A DNA stretch of 64,000 nucleotides, from contig NZ_JABFAU010000005.1 in the NCBI RefSeq assembly GCF_017168335.1, positions 306,575 to 370,574 on the forward strand, in the 5' to 3' direction. The notes under the pieces were generated by a model, which saw nothing but the letters and a program-made list of their open reading frames with translations, did no database searches and had not been told where the DNA came from. Shown piece after piece: positions 8,774-18,013 of this stretch; positions within the stretch are counted from its first letter, which is position 1; every line of letters begins with the position of its first letter. The stretch comes from Rhodococcus sp. KRD162 (GTDB taxonomy: Bacteria; Actinomycetota; Actinomycetes; Mycobacteriales; Mycobacteriaceae). Made by a program: the position numbers and the translations under genes.

Positions 8774-9234
8774 GCGAACAGGACCTGGCAGAACTCGCGC
8801 TGCTTCGTCGCGCGCGCGACCGGATGGATCGCGAGTTCGCCGAACCTCTGGACGTGCCGACGCTGGCCAGAACTGCATTGATGTCCACCGCACACTTCAG
8901 CAGGCGCTTCCGCGAGGCCTACGGTGAGACGCCGTACGCCCATCTGATGACCCGGCGCATCGAGCGCGCCAAAGCCCTACTGCGCCGTGGAGATGTCACC
9001 GTCACCGAAGCGTGCTTCGCGGTGGGCTGCACCAGTCTCGGCTCGTTCAGTTCGCGGTTCACCGAGATCGTCGGTGAGACACCGAGCGCGTACCGTGCCC
9101 GCGATCACCGCGACAGCCGGGCGGTACCGAGTTGCTCCGCGATGGTGCTCGGCCGGCACATCAAGGGCAACACTGCAGTCACCGTCACCGAAGCGAGCAG
9201 AATCGAAGAAGCGTCGCCGGCCGCGTCGTCCTAG
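8770..9234 (+). CDS. AraC family regulator, DNA-binding domain only
   Basis: 154 residues consisting almost wholly of an AraC-type double helix-turn-helix (about residues 5-105): LDVPTLARTALMSTAHFSRR, then the diagnostic second half TEACFAVGCTSLGSFSSRFT and GETPSAYR. No ligand-binding domain is present, so its activity may depend on amount or on a partner. It is translationally coupled to the sugar kinase (ATGA overlap) and ends 9 bp before a VOC family gene. AraC genes next to VOC/glyoxalase genes are a common pairing in actinobacteria, so the VOC gene is a likely target. Confidence 0.85.
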   Translation: MSEQDLAELALLRRARDRMDREFAEPLDVPTLARTALMSTAHFSRRFREAYGETPYAHLMTRRIERAKALLRRGDVTVTEACFAVGCTSLGSFSSRFTEIVGETPSAYRARDHRDSRAVPSCSAMVLGRHIKGNTAVTVTEASRIEEASPAASS

Positions 9235-9243
9235 CCTTCTCCC

Positions 9244-9648
9244 ATGACACTTTCACTGAGCCACGTACACGTCTACACCGACGACCCCGATGCCTCGTTG
9301 GCGTTCTACCGAGACGCCCTGGGGCTCGAGGTCAAGAGCGAAGTCGCCAATGACGGCTACCGATGGATAACCCTGTCTCCCAAGGATCAACCCGAAATCG
9401 AAATCGTGTTGTCGCAGCCGCATGCGGGACGTTCGGCCGAGCTCGGCGATCAGCTCTCCGCGCTGCTCGCCAAGGGCGAGCTGCCGGGCCCGCTCTTCCG
9501 CGCCGACGACCTCGACGCGGCCTTCGAGCGGATCAGGGCGGCAGGCACCGGCGAGATTCTGCAGGAACCGACGAGCCAGCCGTGGGGGGCTCGCGACGCG
9601 GCCTTCCGTGACCCGGCCGGCAACATGGTGCGCGTCAGCCAGGCCTGA
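9244..9648 (+). CDS. VOC (glyoxalase/bleomycin-resistance fold) family protein
   Basis: 134 residues with a vicinal-oxygen-chelate layout: an N-terminal half opening LSHVHVYTDDPDASLAFYRD, and a C-terminal half ending ARDAAFRDPAGNMVRVSQA, where the family usually places a metal-binding Glu; here that position reads V/R. Metal binding may therefore be weakened. Substrate is unknown. It follows the AraC regulator gene by 9 bp and is likely co-transcribed or controlled by it. Confidence 0.8.
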   Translation: MTLSLSHVHVYTDDPDASLAFYRDALGLEVKSEVANDGYRWITLSPKDQPEIEIVLSQPHAGRSAELGDQLSALLAKGELPGPLFRADDLDAAFERIRAAGTGEILQEPTSQPWGARDAAFRDPAGNMVRVSQA

Positions 9649-9727
9649 ACGCGGTCCGAGGGTCGGCGGGCGAGCCACTGCCCGCCGACTGCCGTCCATG
9701 TCGTACCGATGCTGCACGATGGACCGT

Positions 9728-11845
9728 ATGACGACAGCAACGCACACGCCCGCGGGCAATCTTCGCGAGGACGCCGAGCGGCTGCTACGCGAGCTCGCCG
9801 GCCCCGACGCGGTGCTCAGAGAAGATCAGTGGACGGCAATCGAGGCGCTCGTGGTGCACCGTCGCCGCGCTCTGGTGGTACAGCGAACCGGCTGGGGAAA
9901 GTCCGCCGTGTACTTCATCGCCGCGAAATTGCTGCGCGCGCAGGGCTTGGGCCCTACGGTCATCGTCTCCCCGCTGCTGGCCTTGATGCGCAACCAGGTC
10001 GCCTCCGCCCAACGCGCGGGCGTGCGTGCGGCCACTATCAATTCCGGGAACATGACCGAATGGGAGGACATTCACCACCAGGTCGCCTCCGGTGAACTCG
10101 ACGTGCTGTTGGTCAGCCCGGAGCGGTTGAACAACCCCGATTTCCGCGACCAGGTTCTGCCGTCCCTTGCCGGGGACGCCGGCCTCGTCGTGGTCGACGA
10201 GGCTCACTGCGTCTCCGATTGGGGCCACGACTTTCGACCGGACTATCGACGTATCCGAACTCTGATCGCCGAGTTGCGTGACGGCATCCCGGTGCTGGCG
10301 ACCACTGCGACGGCAAACGACCGCGTAGTCGACGATGTCGCTGCGCAGTTGGGAGTCGGCGGCGGGGACACACTGGTATTGCGCGGTGGCCTCGCTCGAG
10401 ACTCGCTGCGCATGGCGGTGGTGCAGATCGACAATGCGACCGAGCGGGCTGCGTGGCTCGGCGACCATCTGAACACGCTGCCCGGATCGGGAATCATCTA
10501 CACCTTGACGGTATCGGCAGCGAAAGACCTGGCGGCGCTGCTCACCGACCAGGGTCACGCCGTTGCCTCGTACACCGGTCAGACGGATCCGACCGAACGC
10601 GAAGCACTCGAGGGCGATCTACTGGCGAACCGGGTCAAAGCCCTCGTCGCGACGTCCGCACTCGGCATGGGATTCGACAAACCCGATCTCGGGTTCGTCG
10701 TGCACGTGGGGGCGCCGTCGTCGCCGATCTCGTACTACCAGCAGGTCGGCCGCGCCGGGCGCGCCACCGAGCGCGCCGATGTAGTACTGCTCCCCGGCCA
10801 CGAGGATCGACAGATCTGGAGCTACTTCGCCTCCGTGGCGTTTCCGCGCGAACACCTGGTCCGTCAGGTCATCGATGCACTGAACACCGACAAGGCCCAA
10901 TCCACGCAGGCTCTCGAGCCCCTCGTCGAACTCAATCGCAGTCGTCTCGACATGGTGCTCAAGGTCCTCGACGTCGATGGCGCCGTCAAACGCGTCCGTG
11001 GAGGCTGGCTGGCAACCGGGGAGCAGTGGACGTACGACGCGGACCGCTACGAACGTCTGGAGCAGGCCCGGGATCGCGAGCAACAGGCCATGATCGACTA
11101 TCAGCGCACCGATGGTTGTCGGATGGAGTTCTTGCGTAGACAACTCGACGACCCGGGTCTGGGCGCGCCGGGTGGTGAGTCCGATCGGTGTGGACGGTGC
11201 GACAACTGCACGGGCGAGCATCTGTCTGCCACGGTCGACTCGGCCTCGGTCGACTCGGCGAAAGCGCGGCTCGATCGGCCGGGAATCGACCTACAGCCGA
11301 GAAAGCAGTGGCCGAGCGGCATGAAGAAGTTGGGGGTGTCTCTGTCCGGCAAGATCTCCGACCCGCACGAACCCGGCCGCGTCCTGGGCCGACTCACCGA
11401 CCTGGGCTGGGGCAGCCGCCTGCGCGCGCTCCTCGACGCACCTGATGGGCCTGCGACCGACGCGCTCGAGAAGGCCTGCATCTCGGTGCTCGCCAACTGG
11501 GATTGGAAGGAGCGTCCCAGCGCCGTCCTGGCCCTGGACTCCCCCACTCATCCACTTCTGGTGCGCTCGATCGCGGAAAGACTGGCCACGATCGGAAGAC
11601 TGACCAATCTGGGGGTCATGCAGGTCAGACCCGATCATCCGCCGGTCTCGGCCGCCAATTCGGCGTTTCGGGTGGCCGGGCTGGTGGACTCCTGGGAGGT
11701 TCCCGACGTATCGTCCGCTACAGGGCCGATTTTGTTGGTCGATCTGGTGACCGACACCGGATGGACATTCACATGCGCCACGTCGGCGCTTCGGGCCGCC
11801 GGCGCGAAGGCCGTGCTTCCGTTCGCGCTGGCGACGCCGAAGTAG
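9728..11845 (+). CDS. RecQ family ATP-dependent DNA helicase with a phosphoribosyltransferase-like tail
   Basis: 705 residues. The 3'-5' helicase core occupies about residues 25-370: a Walker A variant QRTGWGKSAVYF near 52-63, the DEAH box (VVDEAHCVSDWGHDFRPDYR) at 157-160, and the late motifs SALGMGFDKPDLGFVVH and QQVGRAGR. A zinc-binding segment ends CGRCDNC. The last 200 residues resemble a phosphoribosyltransferase: SPTHPLLVRSIAERL, then PILLVDLVTDTGWTFT near the C-terminus, which has the form of a PRPP loop with the second acidic residue changed. Its role is DNA repair or recombination; the tail's function is unknown. ATG 9728 was chosen over ATG 9719 without a decisive signal. Confidence 0.88.
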   Translation: MTTATHTPAGNLREDAERLLRELAGPDAVLREDQWTAIEALVVHRRRALVVQRTGWGKSAVYFIAAKLLRAQGLGPTVIVSPLLALMRNQVASAQRAGVRAATINSGNMTEWEDIHHQVASGELDVLLVSPERLNNPDFRDQVLPSLAGDAGLVVVDEAHCVSDWGHDFRPDYRRIRTLIAELRDGIPVLATTATANDRVVDDVAAQLGVGGGDTLVLRGGLARDSLRMAVVQIDNATERAAWLGDHLNTLPGSGIIYTLTVSAAKDLAALLTDQGHAVASYTGQTDPTEREALEGDLLANRVKALVATSALGMGFDKPDLGFVVHVGAPSSPISYYQQVGRAGRATERADVVLLPGHEDRQIWSYFASVAFPREHLVRQVIDALNTDKAQSTQALEPLVELNRSRLDMVLKVLDVDGAVKRVRGGWLATGEQWTYDADRYERLEQARDREQQAMIDYQRTDGCRMEFLRRQLDDPGLGAPGGESDRCGRCDNCTGEHLSATVDSASVDSAKARLDRPGIDLQPRKQWPSGMKKLGVSLSGKISDPHEPGRVLGRLTDLGWGSRLRALLDAPDGPATDALEKACISVLANWDWKERPSAVLALDSPTHPLLVRSIAERLATIGRLTNLGVMQVRPDHPPVSAANSAFRVAGLVDSWEVPDVSSATGPILLVDLVTDTGWTFTCATSALRAAGAKAVLPFALATPK

Positions 11846-11929
11846 GGTTTTCGAGACCCGAGTTTCGGCTCCGGAAAGATCGTGGTTTGATTCCGGGAGG
11901 ATCGGGTACCGCCACCGGGGTCACAAACA

Positions 11930-11945
11930 TGTGACCAACGTCACA
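11930..11945. promoter_or_regulatory. Perfect CRP/GlxR-type binding site upstream of ectA
   Basis: TGTGACCAACGTCACA fits the CRP-family consensus TGTGA-N6-TCACA without mismatch. It lies 95 bp before the ectA start and 84 bp after the recQ stop. Crp/GlxR proteins of mycolic-acid actinobacteria bind this consensus, so cAMP-linked control of ectoine synthesis is plausible; the protein itself is not encoded in this window. Confidence 0.65.
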
Positions 11946-12040
11946 TTTACCGGCTCACCAGCGGAACCGTGTCCGTTTCGGGCATCGATTTCCGTCTGCA
12001 CTCGATATGCCTCGGCAACGTTGTTACGTTTGTATTTCCT

Positions 12041-13867
12041 ATGAAGCCAGTATTGCTGAGAGGTACCCCGATCACTGCGCCGGACGCAGTGAAGTTCCGT
12101 AAGCCCAAGATCTCCGACGGAGTCCGGCTCTGGGAGATCGCAAGAGATTCGCGAGTTCTGGATCTCAATTCCAGCTACTCGTACGTGCTGTGGTGTCGCG
12201 ACTTCGCGGCGACCACGATCGTATCCGACATCGACGGCCGCGCAGTCGGTTTCGTCACCGGGTACATCCGTCAAGATGCACCGCGCACACTGTTCGTGTG
12301 GCAGGTCGCTGTGGACGCGAGCCAACGAGGCAAGGGACTTGCCGGTCGCATGCTGATGGAGCTGCTCGACCGCCTCGAGCCCCAAGGTATTACGCATCTC
12401 GAAACAACGATCAGCCCGGACAACGAAGCGTCCATCGCAACCTTCACGAGCCTCGCACGCAAGCGAGGAACCGACATCGTCAAGTCGGAATTGTTCGCGC
12501 CCAACGATTTCCCTGATAGCCACGAAGCCGAAGAGCTCTACACGGTAGGCCCGGATGCTTCGCGGGATTACGAAAGGAACAAGCAGAATATGACCGAGAA
12601 GAGCACCGTGACAACAGAGAAGCCCGATGTGTTCGAGACCGTCGAGTCCGGCGTACGAAGCTACAGCCGCCAGTGGCCGGCTGTGTTCTCCACGGCCAAG
12701 GACTCTGTGATCACCGATGAGAACGGCAACGACTACCTCGACTTCTTCGGTGGCGCAGGCGCTCTCAACTACGGACACAACAACGACATGATCAAGAGCG
12801 CGCTGGTCGATTACATCACCAGCGACGGCATCACCCACGGCCTCGACATGTCCACCGTGGCCAAGCGCGAGTTCCTGGAGTCGTTCAAGAAGAACATCCT
12901 CGAGCCCCGCGGCCTGGACTACAAGGTCCAGTTCCCCGGCCCCACCGGCGCGAACACAGTCGAAGCTGCACTCAAGCTGGCCCGCAAGGTCACCGGCCGT
13001 GAGGCAATCATCAACTTCACCAACGCCTTCCACGGCATGACACTCGGAGCGCTGTCGGTCACCGGCAACTCGATGAAGCGAGCTGGCGCCGGAATTCCGT
13101 TGGTGCACACCACGCCTATGCCGTACGACAACTACTTCGGCGGCGTCACCGAGGACTTCCAGTGGTTCGAACGCGTTCTGGACGACTCGGGCAGCGGTTT
13201 CAACCGCCCTGCTGCAGTGATCGTGGAAACCATTCAGGGTGAAGGCGGCATCAACGTCGCGCGTCCCGAATGGCTGCGCGCACTTGCAGAACTGTGCAAG
13301 CGCCGCGAGATTCTCCTCATCGTCGACGATGTGCAGATGGGCTGCGGCCGCACCGGCCAGTTCTTCTCGTTCGAGGAAGCCGGCATCACCCCGGACATCG
13401 TCACCCTGTCCAAGTCGATCGGTGGCTACGGCACGCCTCTCGCGCTGACGCTGTTCAAGCCGGAATTGGACGTGTGGTCGCCGGGTGAACACAACGGCAC
13501 CTTCCGCGGCTTCAACCACTCGTTCGTCACCGCCAAGGCAGCAATCGATCACTACTGGTCCGATGACTCCTTCGAGAAGGAGATCCTCGCCAAGGGCGAG
13601 CACATTCAGGATCGCTTCATGAAGCTGTGCGCCAAGTTCGACGGCATCTCCACCCGCGGTCGTGGCATGGTCCAGGCCCTTGTCTTCGACGACGCAGAGT
13701 TGGCCTCCAAGGTGTCGCAGCTGGCCTACGACGAGCGCCTGCTCGTCGAGACCGCAGGGCCGAAGGACGAGGTCGTCAAGCTGCTCCCGCCGTTGACCAC
13801 GACGCTGGACGAGCTGGACCGCGGCCTGGCAATTCTCGAAAGCGCCGTTGCCAAGGTTCTCTCGTAA
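12041..13867 (+). CDS. ectAB: Ectoine biosynthesis: EctA acetyltransferase and EctB transaminase in one open frame
   Basis: Residues 1 to about 170 are L-2,4-diaminobutyrate N-acetyltransferase (EctA, GNAT fold; LDLNSSYSYVLWCRDF and VAVDASQRGKGLAGRML). Residues 184-608 are diaminobutyrate-2-oxoglutarate transaminase (EctB; VESGVRSYSRQWP, FPGPTGANTVEAALKLARK, and the PLP Lys in VTLSKSIGGYG). They perform steps 2 and 1 of ectoine synthesis from aspartate semialdehyde. No stop codon separates them, unlike the usual separate ectA and ectB. An internal ATG at 12590 with AAAGGA upstream could still start free EctB. The product may be one 608-residue fusion, two proteins, or both. The ectA ATG has no clear ribosome binding site and could be leaderless. 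Confidence 0.85.
   Translation: MKPVLLRGTPITAPDAVKFRKPKISDGVRLWEIARDSRVLDLNSSYSYVLWCRDFAATTIVSDIDGRAVGFVTGYIRQDAPRTLFVWQVAVDASQRGKGLAGRMLMELLDRLEPQGITHLETTISPDNEASIATFTSLARKRGTDIVKSELFAPNDFPDSHEAEELYTVGPDASRDYERNKQNMTEKSTVTTEKPDVFETVESGVRSYSRQWPAVFSTAKDSVITDENGNDYLDFFGGAGALNYGHNNDMIKSALVDYITSDGITHGLDMSTVAKREFLESFKKNILEPRGLDYKVQFPGPTGANTVEAALKLARKVTGREAIINFTNAFHGMTLGALSVTGNSMKRAGAGIPLVHTTPMPYDNYFGGVTEDFQWFERVLDDSGSGFNRPAAVIVETIQGEGGINVARPEWLRALAELCKRREILLIVDDVQMGCGRTGQFFSFEEAGITPDIVTLSKSIGGYGTPLALTLFKPELDVWSPGEHNGTFRGFNHSFVTAKAAIDHYWSDDSFEKEILAKGEHIQDRFMKLCAKFDGISTRGRGMVQALVFDDAELASKVSQLAYDERLLVETAGPKDEVVKLLPPLTTTLDELDRGLAILESAVAKVLS
12573..12592 (+). promoter_or_regulatory. ectB: Internal ribosome binding site and ATG for EctB
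   Basis: AAAGGA at 12573-12578 stands 11 bases before ATG 12590, which opens a normal-looking EctB of 425 residues (MTEKSTVTTEKPDVFETVES). It lies inside the EctA-EctB frame. It suggests that ectB was, or still is, translated separately and that the fusion arose through loss of the ectA stop. Confidence 0.5.
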
Positions 13868-13906
13868 GAGTTCCTCGCAACCATCGATATCGAAGGAGGA
13901 CATCGC

Positions 13907-14305
13907 ATGATCGTTCGCAGCACCGAAGAGATCACCGGGACCGACCGTGATATTTCCAGCGAGGACGGCAACTGGCGCAGCAAGAGGATCATCCTCGGCG
14001 GCGACAAGGTCGGATTCTCGTTCCACGAGACCACGATTCAAGCCGGCACGGTGAACAACTTCCATTACGCCAACCACATCGAGGCGGTCTGGCTGATCGA
14101 AGGCGAGGGCACACTGACCGATCGCGAGACCGGAGAGACATACGAGCTCGGCGCAGGCTCGATGTACCTGTTGAACGGTCACGAGCGGCACACCGTGGAG
14201 CCACGCACCACGATGCGCATGCTCTGTGTGTTCAACCCTCCCGTCGTCGGCAACGAAACGCACGACGAGAACGGCGTGTACCCATTGGTCGAGGTACCCG
14301 CGTAG
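13907..14305 (+). CDS. ectC: L-ectoine synthase (EctC)
   Basis: 132 residues, the normal length for this cupin-fold cyclase, which closes N-acetyl-diaminobutyrate to ectoine. Family motifs are clear: [16 protein letters not shown] at the N-terminus, [19 protein letters not shown] with metal-binding candidates, [12 protein letters not shown], and [20 protein letters not shown] near the end. A strong AAGGAGG site precedes the ATG, 39 bp after ectB. No ectD hydroxylase gene follows in the window, so hydroxyectoine production is not supported here. A hairpin at 14318-14361 probably ends the operon. Confidence 0.95.
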   Translation: MIVRSTEEITGTDRDISSEDGNWRSKRIILGGDKVGFSFHETTIQAGTVNNFHYANHIEAVWLIEGEGTLTDRETGETYELGAGSMYLLNGHERHTVEPRTTMRMLCVFNPPVVGNETHDENGVYPLVEVPA

Positions 14306-14317
14306 CAACCGCTACTT

Positions 14318-14361
14318 CACACGGCCCGCACCGACGCCACGGCGTTCGTGCGGGCCGTGTG
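14318..14361 (+). terminator. Hairpin after ectC
   Basis: Perfect 13-bp arms, CACACGGCCCGCA at 14318-14330 and its complement at 14349-14361, with further partial pairing inside. There is no T tract, as is common in high-GC actinobacteria. It starts 12 bp after the ectC stop and ends 46 bp before the sirtuin gene. Confidence 0.7.
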
Positions 14362-14407
14362 CGTTGCGTCTGTGCCGGCGCTGCGATCGGGCGCTACTCT
14401 GGATGGG

Positions 14408-15274
14408 GTGAGTGCACACCCGGGGTCCGCCGCAATCGATGGGGAACTGGCGTCGCTACTCGACGGGAAGTCCATCACCGTCGTGACCGGTGCGGGTATG
14501 TCGACGGACTCGGGAATCCCCGACTATCGAGGCCCACAGTCACCACCCCGTAACCCGATGACGTTTCAACAGTTCATCGGTGACGCCGAGTTCCGTCGGC
14601 ACTACTGGGCCCGCAACCACGTCGGTTGGCGGCATATGGACGCCGCGGTCCCCAACGCCGGCCACCGAGCTCTCGCCCGGCTCGAACGAGCGGGCATCGT
14701 CACCGGGGTCATCACTCAGAACGTCGACATGCTGCACACCAAAGCCGGGAGCCGGAAGGTCATCGACTTGCACGGCGTCTACGCCCGAGTTCGCTGCCTG
14801 AGCTGCGAGCGGTTGATCTCGCGATTCGAGTTGGCCCGAAAACTCGATCGTGCCAACCCCGGCTTTCTCGAGTCGGTTGCACCTGCGGACGGCGTCGAGA
14901 TCGCACCCGACGCCGACGCAATCATCTCCTCGACCGCACATTTCCACATGGTCGACTGCGAATCATGTTCCGGCATACTCAAACCCGATATCGTCTACTT
15001 CGGTGAAAGTGTGCCCAAACCGCGCGTTGCGCAGGCCTACGACCTCGTCGACCGAAGCGATGCCCTACTGGTACTCGGGTCCTCCCTCACGGTGATGTCG
15101 GGCCTGCGTTTCGTCCGATACGCCTCGAAAACCGGCAAGCTCATCGTCATCGTCAACAGAGGCACCACTCGAGGGGACGAATTCGCTACCCTCACAATGC
15201 ATTCGGGTTGCTCGGAGACCGCTCGGGCGTTGGCGGATACGCTGGTTCAGGCGGGGACCAAGTCGTCGGCGTGA
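14408..15274 (+). CDS. NAD-dependent protein deacylase, Sir2 family
   Basis: 288-residue sirtuin that removes acyl groups from lysines using NAD. The NAD site [15 protein letters not shown], the TQNVDMLH motif, and the catalytic His in DLHGVYARV are present. The zinc site is formed by two Cys pairs, CLSC and CESC. The substrate pocket cannot be read, so deacetylase versus other deacylase activity is open. The GTG at 14408 is used because the frame upstream reads through the ectC hairpin. The 3' end overlaps the convergent proB gene by 28 bp. Confidence 0.88.
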   Translation: MSAHPGSAAIDGELASLLDGKSITVVTGAGMSTDSGIPDYRGPQSPPRNPMTFQQFIGDAEFRRHYWARNHVGWRHMDAAVPNAGHRALARLERAGIVTGVITQNVDMLHTKAGSRKVIDLHGVYARVRCLSCERLISRFELARKLDRANPGFLESVAPADGVEIAPDADAIISSTAHFHMVDCESCSGILKPDIVYFGESVPKPRVAQAYDLVDRSDALLVLGSSLTVMSGLRFVRYASKTGKLIVIVNRGTTRGDEFATLTMHSGCSETARALADTLVQAGTKSSA

Positions 15275-16386
15275 ACAACCGGACGCTGTAGTTCCGCAGC
15301 GAGCTCCCCCGTCGACCGGCCGAGCATTCCCGCCAGCTCCCCGGAGTCGTACGCGACAACTCCGCGGGCCACCAGTGCGCCCTCGTGATCCACCAGCGAC
15401 ACCACGTCTCCACCGTGAAACGATCCCGTCACCGACGTTATCCCCGCGGACAACAGCGACCGCCTGCGGTCCACGACCGCTCGCACGGCACCGGCGTCGA
15501 GGTGGAGTTCCCCCGCAGCATCGGCCGCGTGCCGGACCCAGAACTTGCGCGCCGACAACCGCGTCGGTCTCGCCGCGAACGCGGTACCCACTGTGGAGGT
15601 CGTCAGTGCGTGTCCGGCATCGGCAGCAGCGGCCAACAACACGGGAACACCGGCGTCGGCTGCCAGGCGTGCAGCGGACAGTTTGGAGGCCATTCCGCCG
15701 GTACCGAGTGCTCCCCCCGAGCCGGCGACGACGCCATCGAGATCCTCCGGGCTGGTGACCTCCGGAATGAGGGTCGCGCTGCCCTTGCGGGGGTCCCCGT
15801 CGTACAACCCGTCCACGTCCGAGAGCAGAAAGAGTGCGTCCGCACCCACCAGATGCGCCACGAGCGCCGCGAGCCGATCGTTGTCGCCGAAGCGAATCTC
15901 TGCGGTGGCGACGGTGTCGTTCTCGTTCACAACGGCGACAGCGCCGAGCGAACGCAGTCGATCCAATGTCCGCTGCGCGTTCCGGTGATTGGTTCGACGC
16001 GCGATGTCCTCGGCCGTGAGCAGTACCTGCCCCACGGTGCGCCCGTACCGGCGGAAGGACGAACCCCAGGCGTGCACCAGCTCGAGCTGTCCGACGCTGG
16101 CTGCGGCCTGCTTGGTCGCGAGATCGTGCGGGCGACGCGTCAGCCCGAGCGGCGCCATGCCGGCACCGATCGCGCCGGAGGAGACGACAACCACATCTGT
16201 TCCGCTGCGCATCCGATACTCGATGGCGTCGGCGAGCAGGTCGAGTCGACCCAGATCCAGACCGGTGTCGAGACTGGTGAGAGCCGAGGACCCGATCTTG
16301 ACCACGATGCGCTTGGCAGCGGCAATCGTGCGACGGGTATCGGTGAGAGCCTCTGCGGGCACATCGGATTCACGCACCGACACCAC
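15247..16386 (-). CDS. proB: Glutamate 5-kinase (ProB) with PUA domain
   Basis: 379 residues; phosphorylates glutamate in the first step of proline synthesis. The amino-acid kinase domain (about 20-260) shows [29 protein letters not shown] and [14 protein letters not shown]. The C-terminal PUA domain (about 285-365) ends in [15 protein letters not shown]. The gene begins 2 bp after obg, with GGAG upstream of tandem GTG codons (16386 and 16383), so it is co-transcribed with obg. Proline, like ectoine, is a compatible solute, but this obg-proB pairing is the ordinary actinobacterial order. Confidence 0.95.
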   Translation of the reverse strand: MVSVRESDVPAEALTDTRRTIAAAKRIVVKIGSSALTSLDTGLDLGRLDLLADAIEYRMRSGTDVVVVSSGAIGAGMAPLGLTRRPHDLATKQAAASVGQLELVHAWGSSFRRYGRTVGQVLLTAEDIARRTNHRNAQRTLDRLRSLGAVAVVNENDTVATAEIRFGDNDRLAALVAHLVGADALFLLSDVDGLYDGDPRKGSATLIPEVTSPEDLDGVVAGSGGALGTGGMASKLSAARLAADAGVPVLLAAAADAGHALTTSTVGTAFAARPTRLSARKFWVRHAADAAGELHLDAGAVRAVVDRRRSLLSAGITSVTGSFHGGDVVSLVDHEGALVARGVVAYDSGELAGMLGRSTGELAAELQRPVVHADDLVPA

Positions 16387-16388
16387 GT

Positions 16389-17840
16389 CTACTCCTGTTC
16401 GGAATCGAGCCCACGACGTACCTGGCGGGCATGCTTGCGTTCGGAGGCACCGATGCGCTCGACCTGGTCGAGCCTGACGTCGGTCCCACGGCCGGTCATG
16501 GTGATCTCGACACCGGCAGGCGTCTGCGGTTCCCAGTCGAAGGACACGTCGCCGATCGTGACCGACGCACCCGGCTGGGCTCCTGCCTTGATCAGTGCGT
16601 CCTCGACGCCCAGACGCGCGAGCCGATCTGCGAGGTAGCCGACCGCCTCGTCGTTGGTGAACTGCGTCTGGCGTACCCACCGTTCGGGGCGGGTGCCTCG
16701 CACGATGAATCCTCCCGGTACGTCCGGATCCTTGACGACCTTGAAGCTGTCGTCGTTCTTGGCGACCGGGCGCAGTACCTGACGGCGCGGCTCCGGTGCC
16801 GGATGGGCGGTGCGGTAGTCCTCGACCAGCTTCGCCAACGCGAATGTCAGCGGTTTGAGACCGGCGCGCGTCACTGCCGAGATGGTGAACACGGGCCAGC
16901 CGCGAGACTCGAACTCGGCGGTGACCATCTCTGCGAGCTCTGCGCCCTCGGGAATATCGGCCTTGTTCAGCACGACGATGCGCGGACGGTCGGCGAGATC
17001 GCCGAGACCGGCATCACCGGAGAGGGCCGGCTTGTAGGCGGCCAACTCGGCTTCGAGAGCGTCGACGTCGGAAACCGGGTCGCGGCCTGGATCCAGTGTG
17101 GCGCAATCGACTACGTGCGCGAGCACCGCGCACCGTTCGAGGTGACGCAGGAAATCGAGACCGAGTCCTCGGCCCTGACTGGCGCCGGGGATCAACCCGG
17201 GTACATCGGCGACGGTGAACGTGGTCTCTCCACTGGATACGACACCGAGGTTGGGGACCAGCGTGGTGAAGGGGTAATCGGCGATCTTCGGCTTGGCTGC
17301 CGACAGCACCGAGACCAGCGACGACTTTCCTGCCGACGGGAATCCCACGAGACCGACATCGGCGACGGACTTGAGCTCGAGGACGAGATCGCGCTCGACG
17401 CCCTCCTCACCGAGTAGGGCGAAACCCGGTGCTCGGCGGGCCTTGGACGCCAGTGCTGCGTTGCCGAGGCCGCCGCGTCCACCCGGTGCCGCATCGAAAC
17501 GTGTTCCCTCGCCGATCATGTCGGCGAGCACGTTGCCCTCCTTGTCGAGCACGACGGTACCGTCGGGCACCTTGAGGATCAGATCCTCGCCGTTCGCACC
17601 CTCACGGTTTCCACCCATGCCCTGGGTGCCGTTGCCCGCCTTGGCGTGACTGGAGAAGTGGAAGTCGAGCAGGGTGTGCACGTTGGGGTCGACGACGAAG
17701 ACGACCCCGCCACCTTGTCCGCCGTTTCCACCGTCAGGGCCACCGAGAGGCTTGAACTTTTCGCGGTGAACCGAAGAGCAGCCGTTGCCACCTTTGCCGG
17801 CGCTGACGTGCAGCACCACGCGGTCGATGAATCGTGACAT
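16389..17840 (-). CDS. obg: Obg/CgtA family ribosome-associated GTPase
   Basis: 483 residues in three domains: the glycine-rich Obg fold (about 1-158; [24 protein letters not shown]), the GTPase domain (about 160-340; G1 GFPSAGKSS, the switch segment [13 protein letters not shown]3 DVPGLI, G4 NKAD), and a C-terminal OCT domain (about 360-440). It takes part in 50S assembly and stringent-type control. A terminator at 17885-17928 separates it from rpmA, so obg-proB probably uses its own promoter or read-through. Confidence 0.96.
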   Translation of the reverse strand: MSRFIDRVVLHVSAGKGGNGCSSVHREKFKPLGGPDGGNGGQGGGVVFVVDPNVHTLLDFHFSSHAKAGNGTQGMGGNREGANGEDLILKVPDGTVVLDKEGNVLADMIGEGTRFDAAPGGRGGLGNAALASKARRAPGFALLGEEGVERDLVLELKSVADVGLVGFPSAGKSSLVSVLSAAKPKIADYPFTTLVPNLGVVSSGETTFTVADVPGLIPGASQGRGLGLDFLRHLERCAVLAHVVDCATLDPGRDPVSDVDALEAELAAYKPALSGDAGLGDLADRPRIVVLNKADIPEGAELAEMVTAEFESRGWPVFTISAVTRAGLKPLTFALAKLVEDYRTAHPAPEPRRQVLRPVAKNDDSFKVVKDPDVPGGFIVRGTRPERWVRQTQFTNDEAVGYLADRLARLGVEDALIKAGAQPGASVTIGDVSFDWEPQTPAGVEITMTGRGTDVRLDQVERIGASERKHARQVRRGLDSEQE

Positions 17841-17884
17841 AGCTGTCTTCGATCCTTTCTGGAGAGAAAAGCGGGAGAAAAAAG

Positions 17885-17928
17885 CGATAGGGGCGGACCG
17901 GTCTCATGACCCTGGTCCGCCCCTATCG
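17885..17928 (-). terminator. Intrinsic terminator after rplU-rpmA
   Basis: Perfect 15-bp arms at 17885-17899 and 17914-17928 with a 14-base loop. On the minus strand the hairpin is followed by CTTTTTTCTC, so this is a classical intrinsic terminator. It lies 86 bp after the rpmA stop and 44 bp before the obg start. Confidence 0.88.
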
Positions 17929-18013
17929 GGAGTTGTGAACGTACGCCGTGAATGTCCTGTTCGAGTAGTTCCTTGTTCGAGTGGGCAATCGCGGCGCGAA
18001 CGCTGCAGGAGGA

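Noticed and set aside
11921-14308. 795-codon open frame on the minus strand across ectABC
   Set aside because: It mirrors the ectA-ectB-ectC genes, whose protein families are certain; high-GC coding leaves long open antisense frames. No family is recognisable in it.
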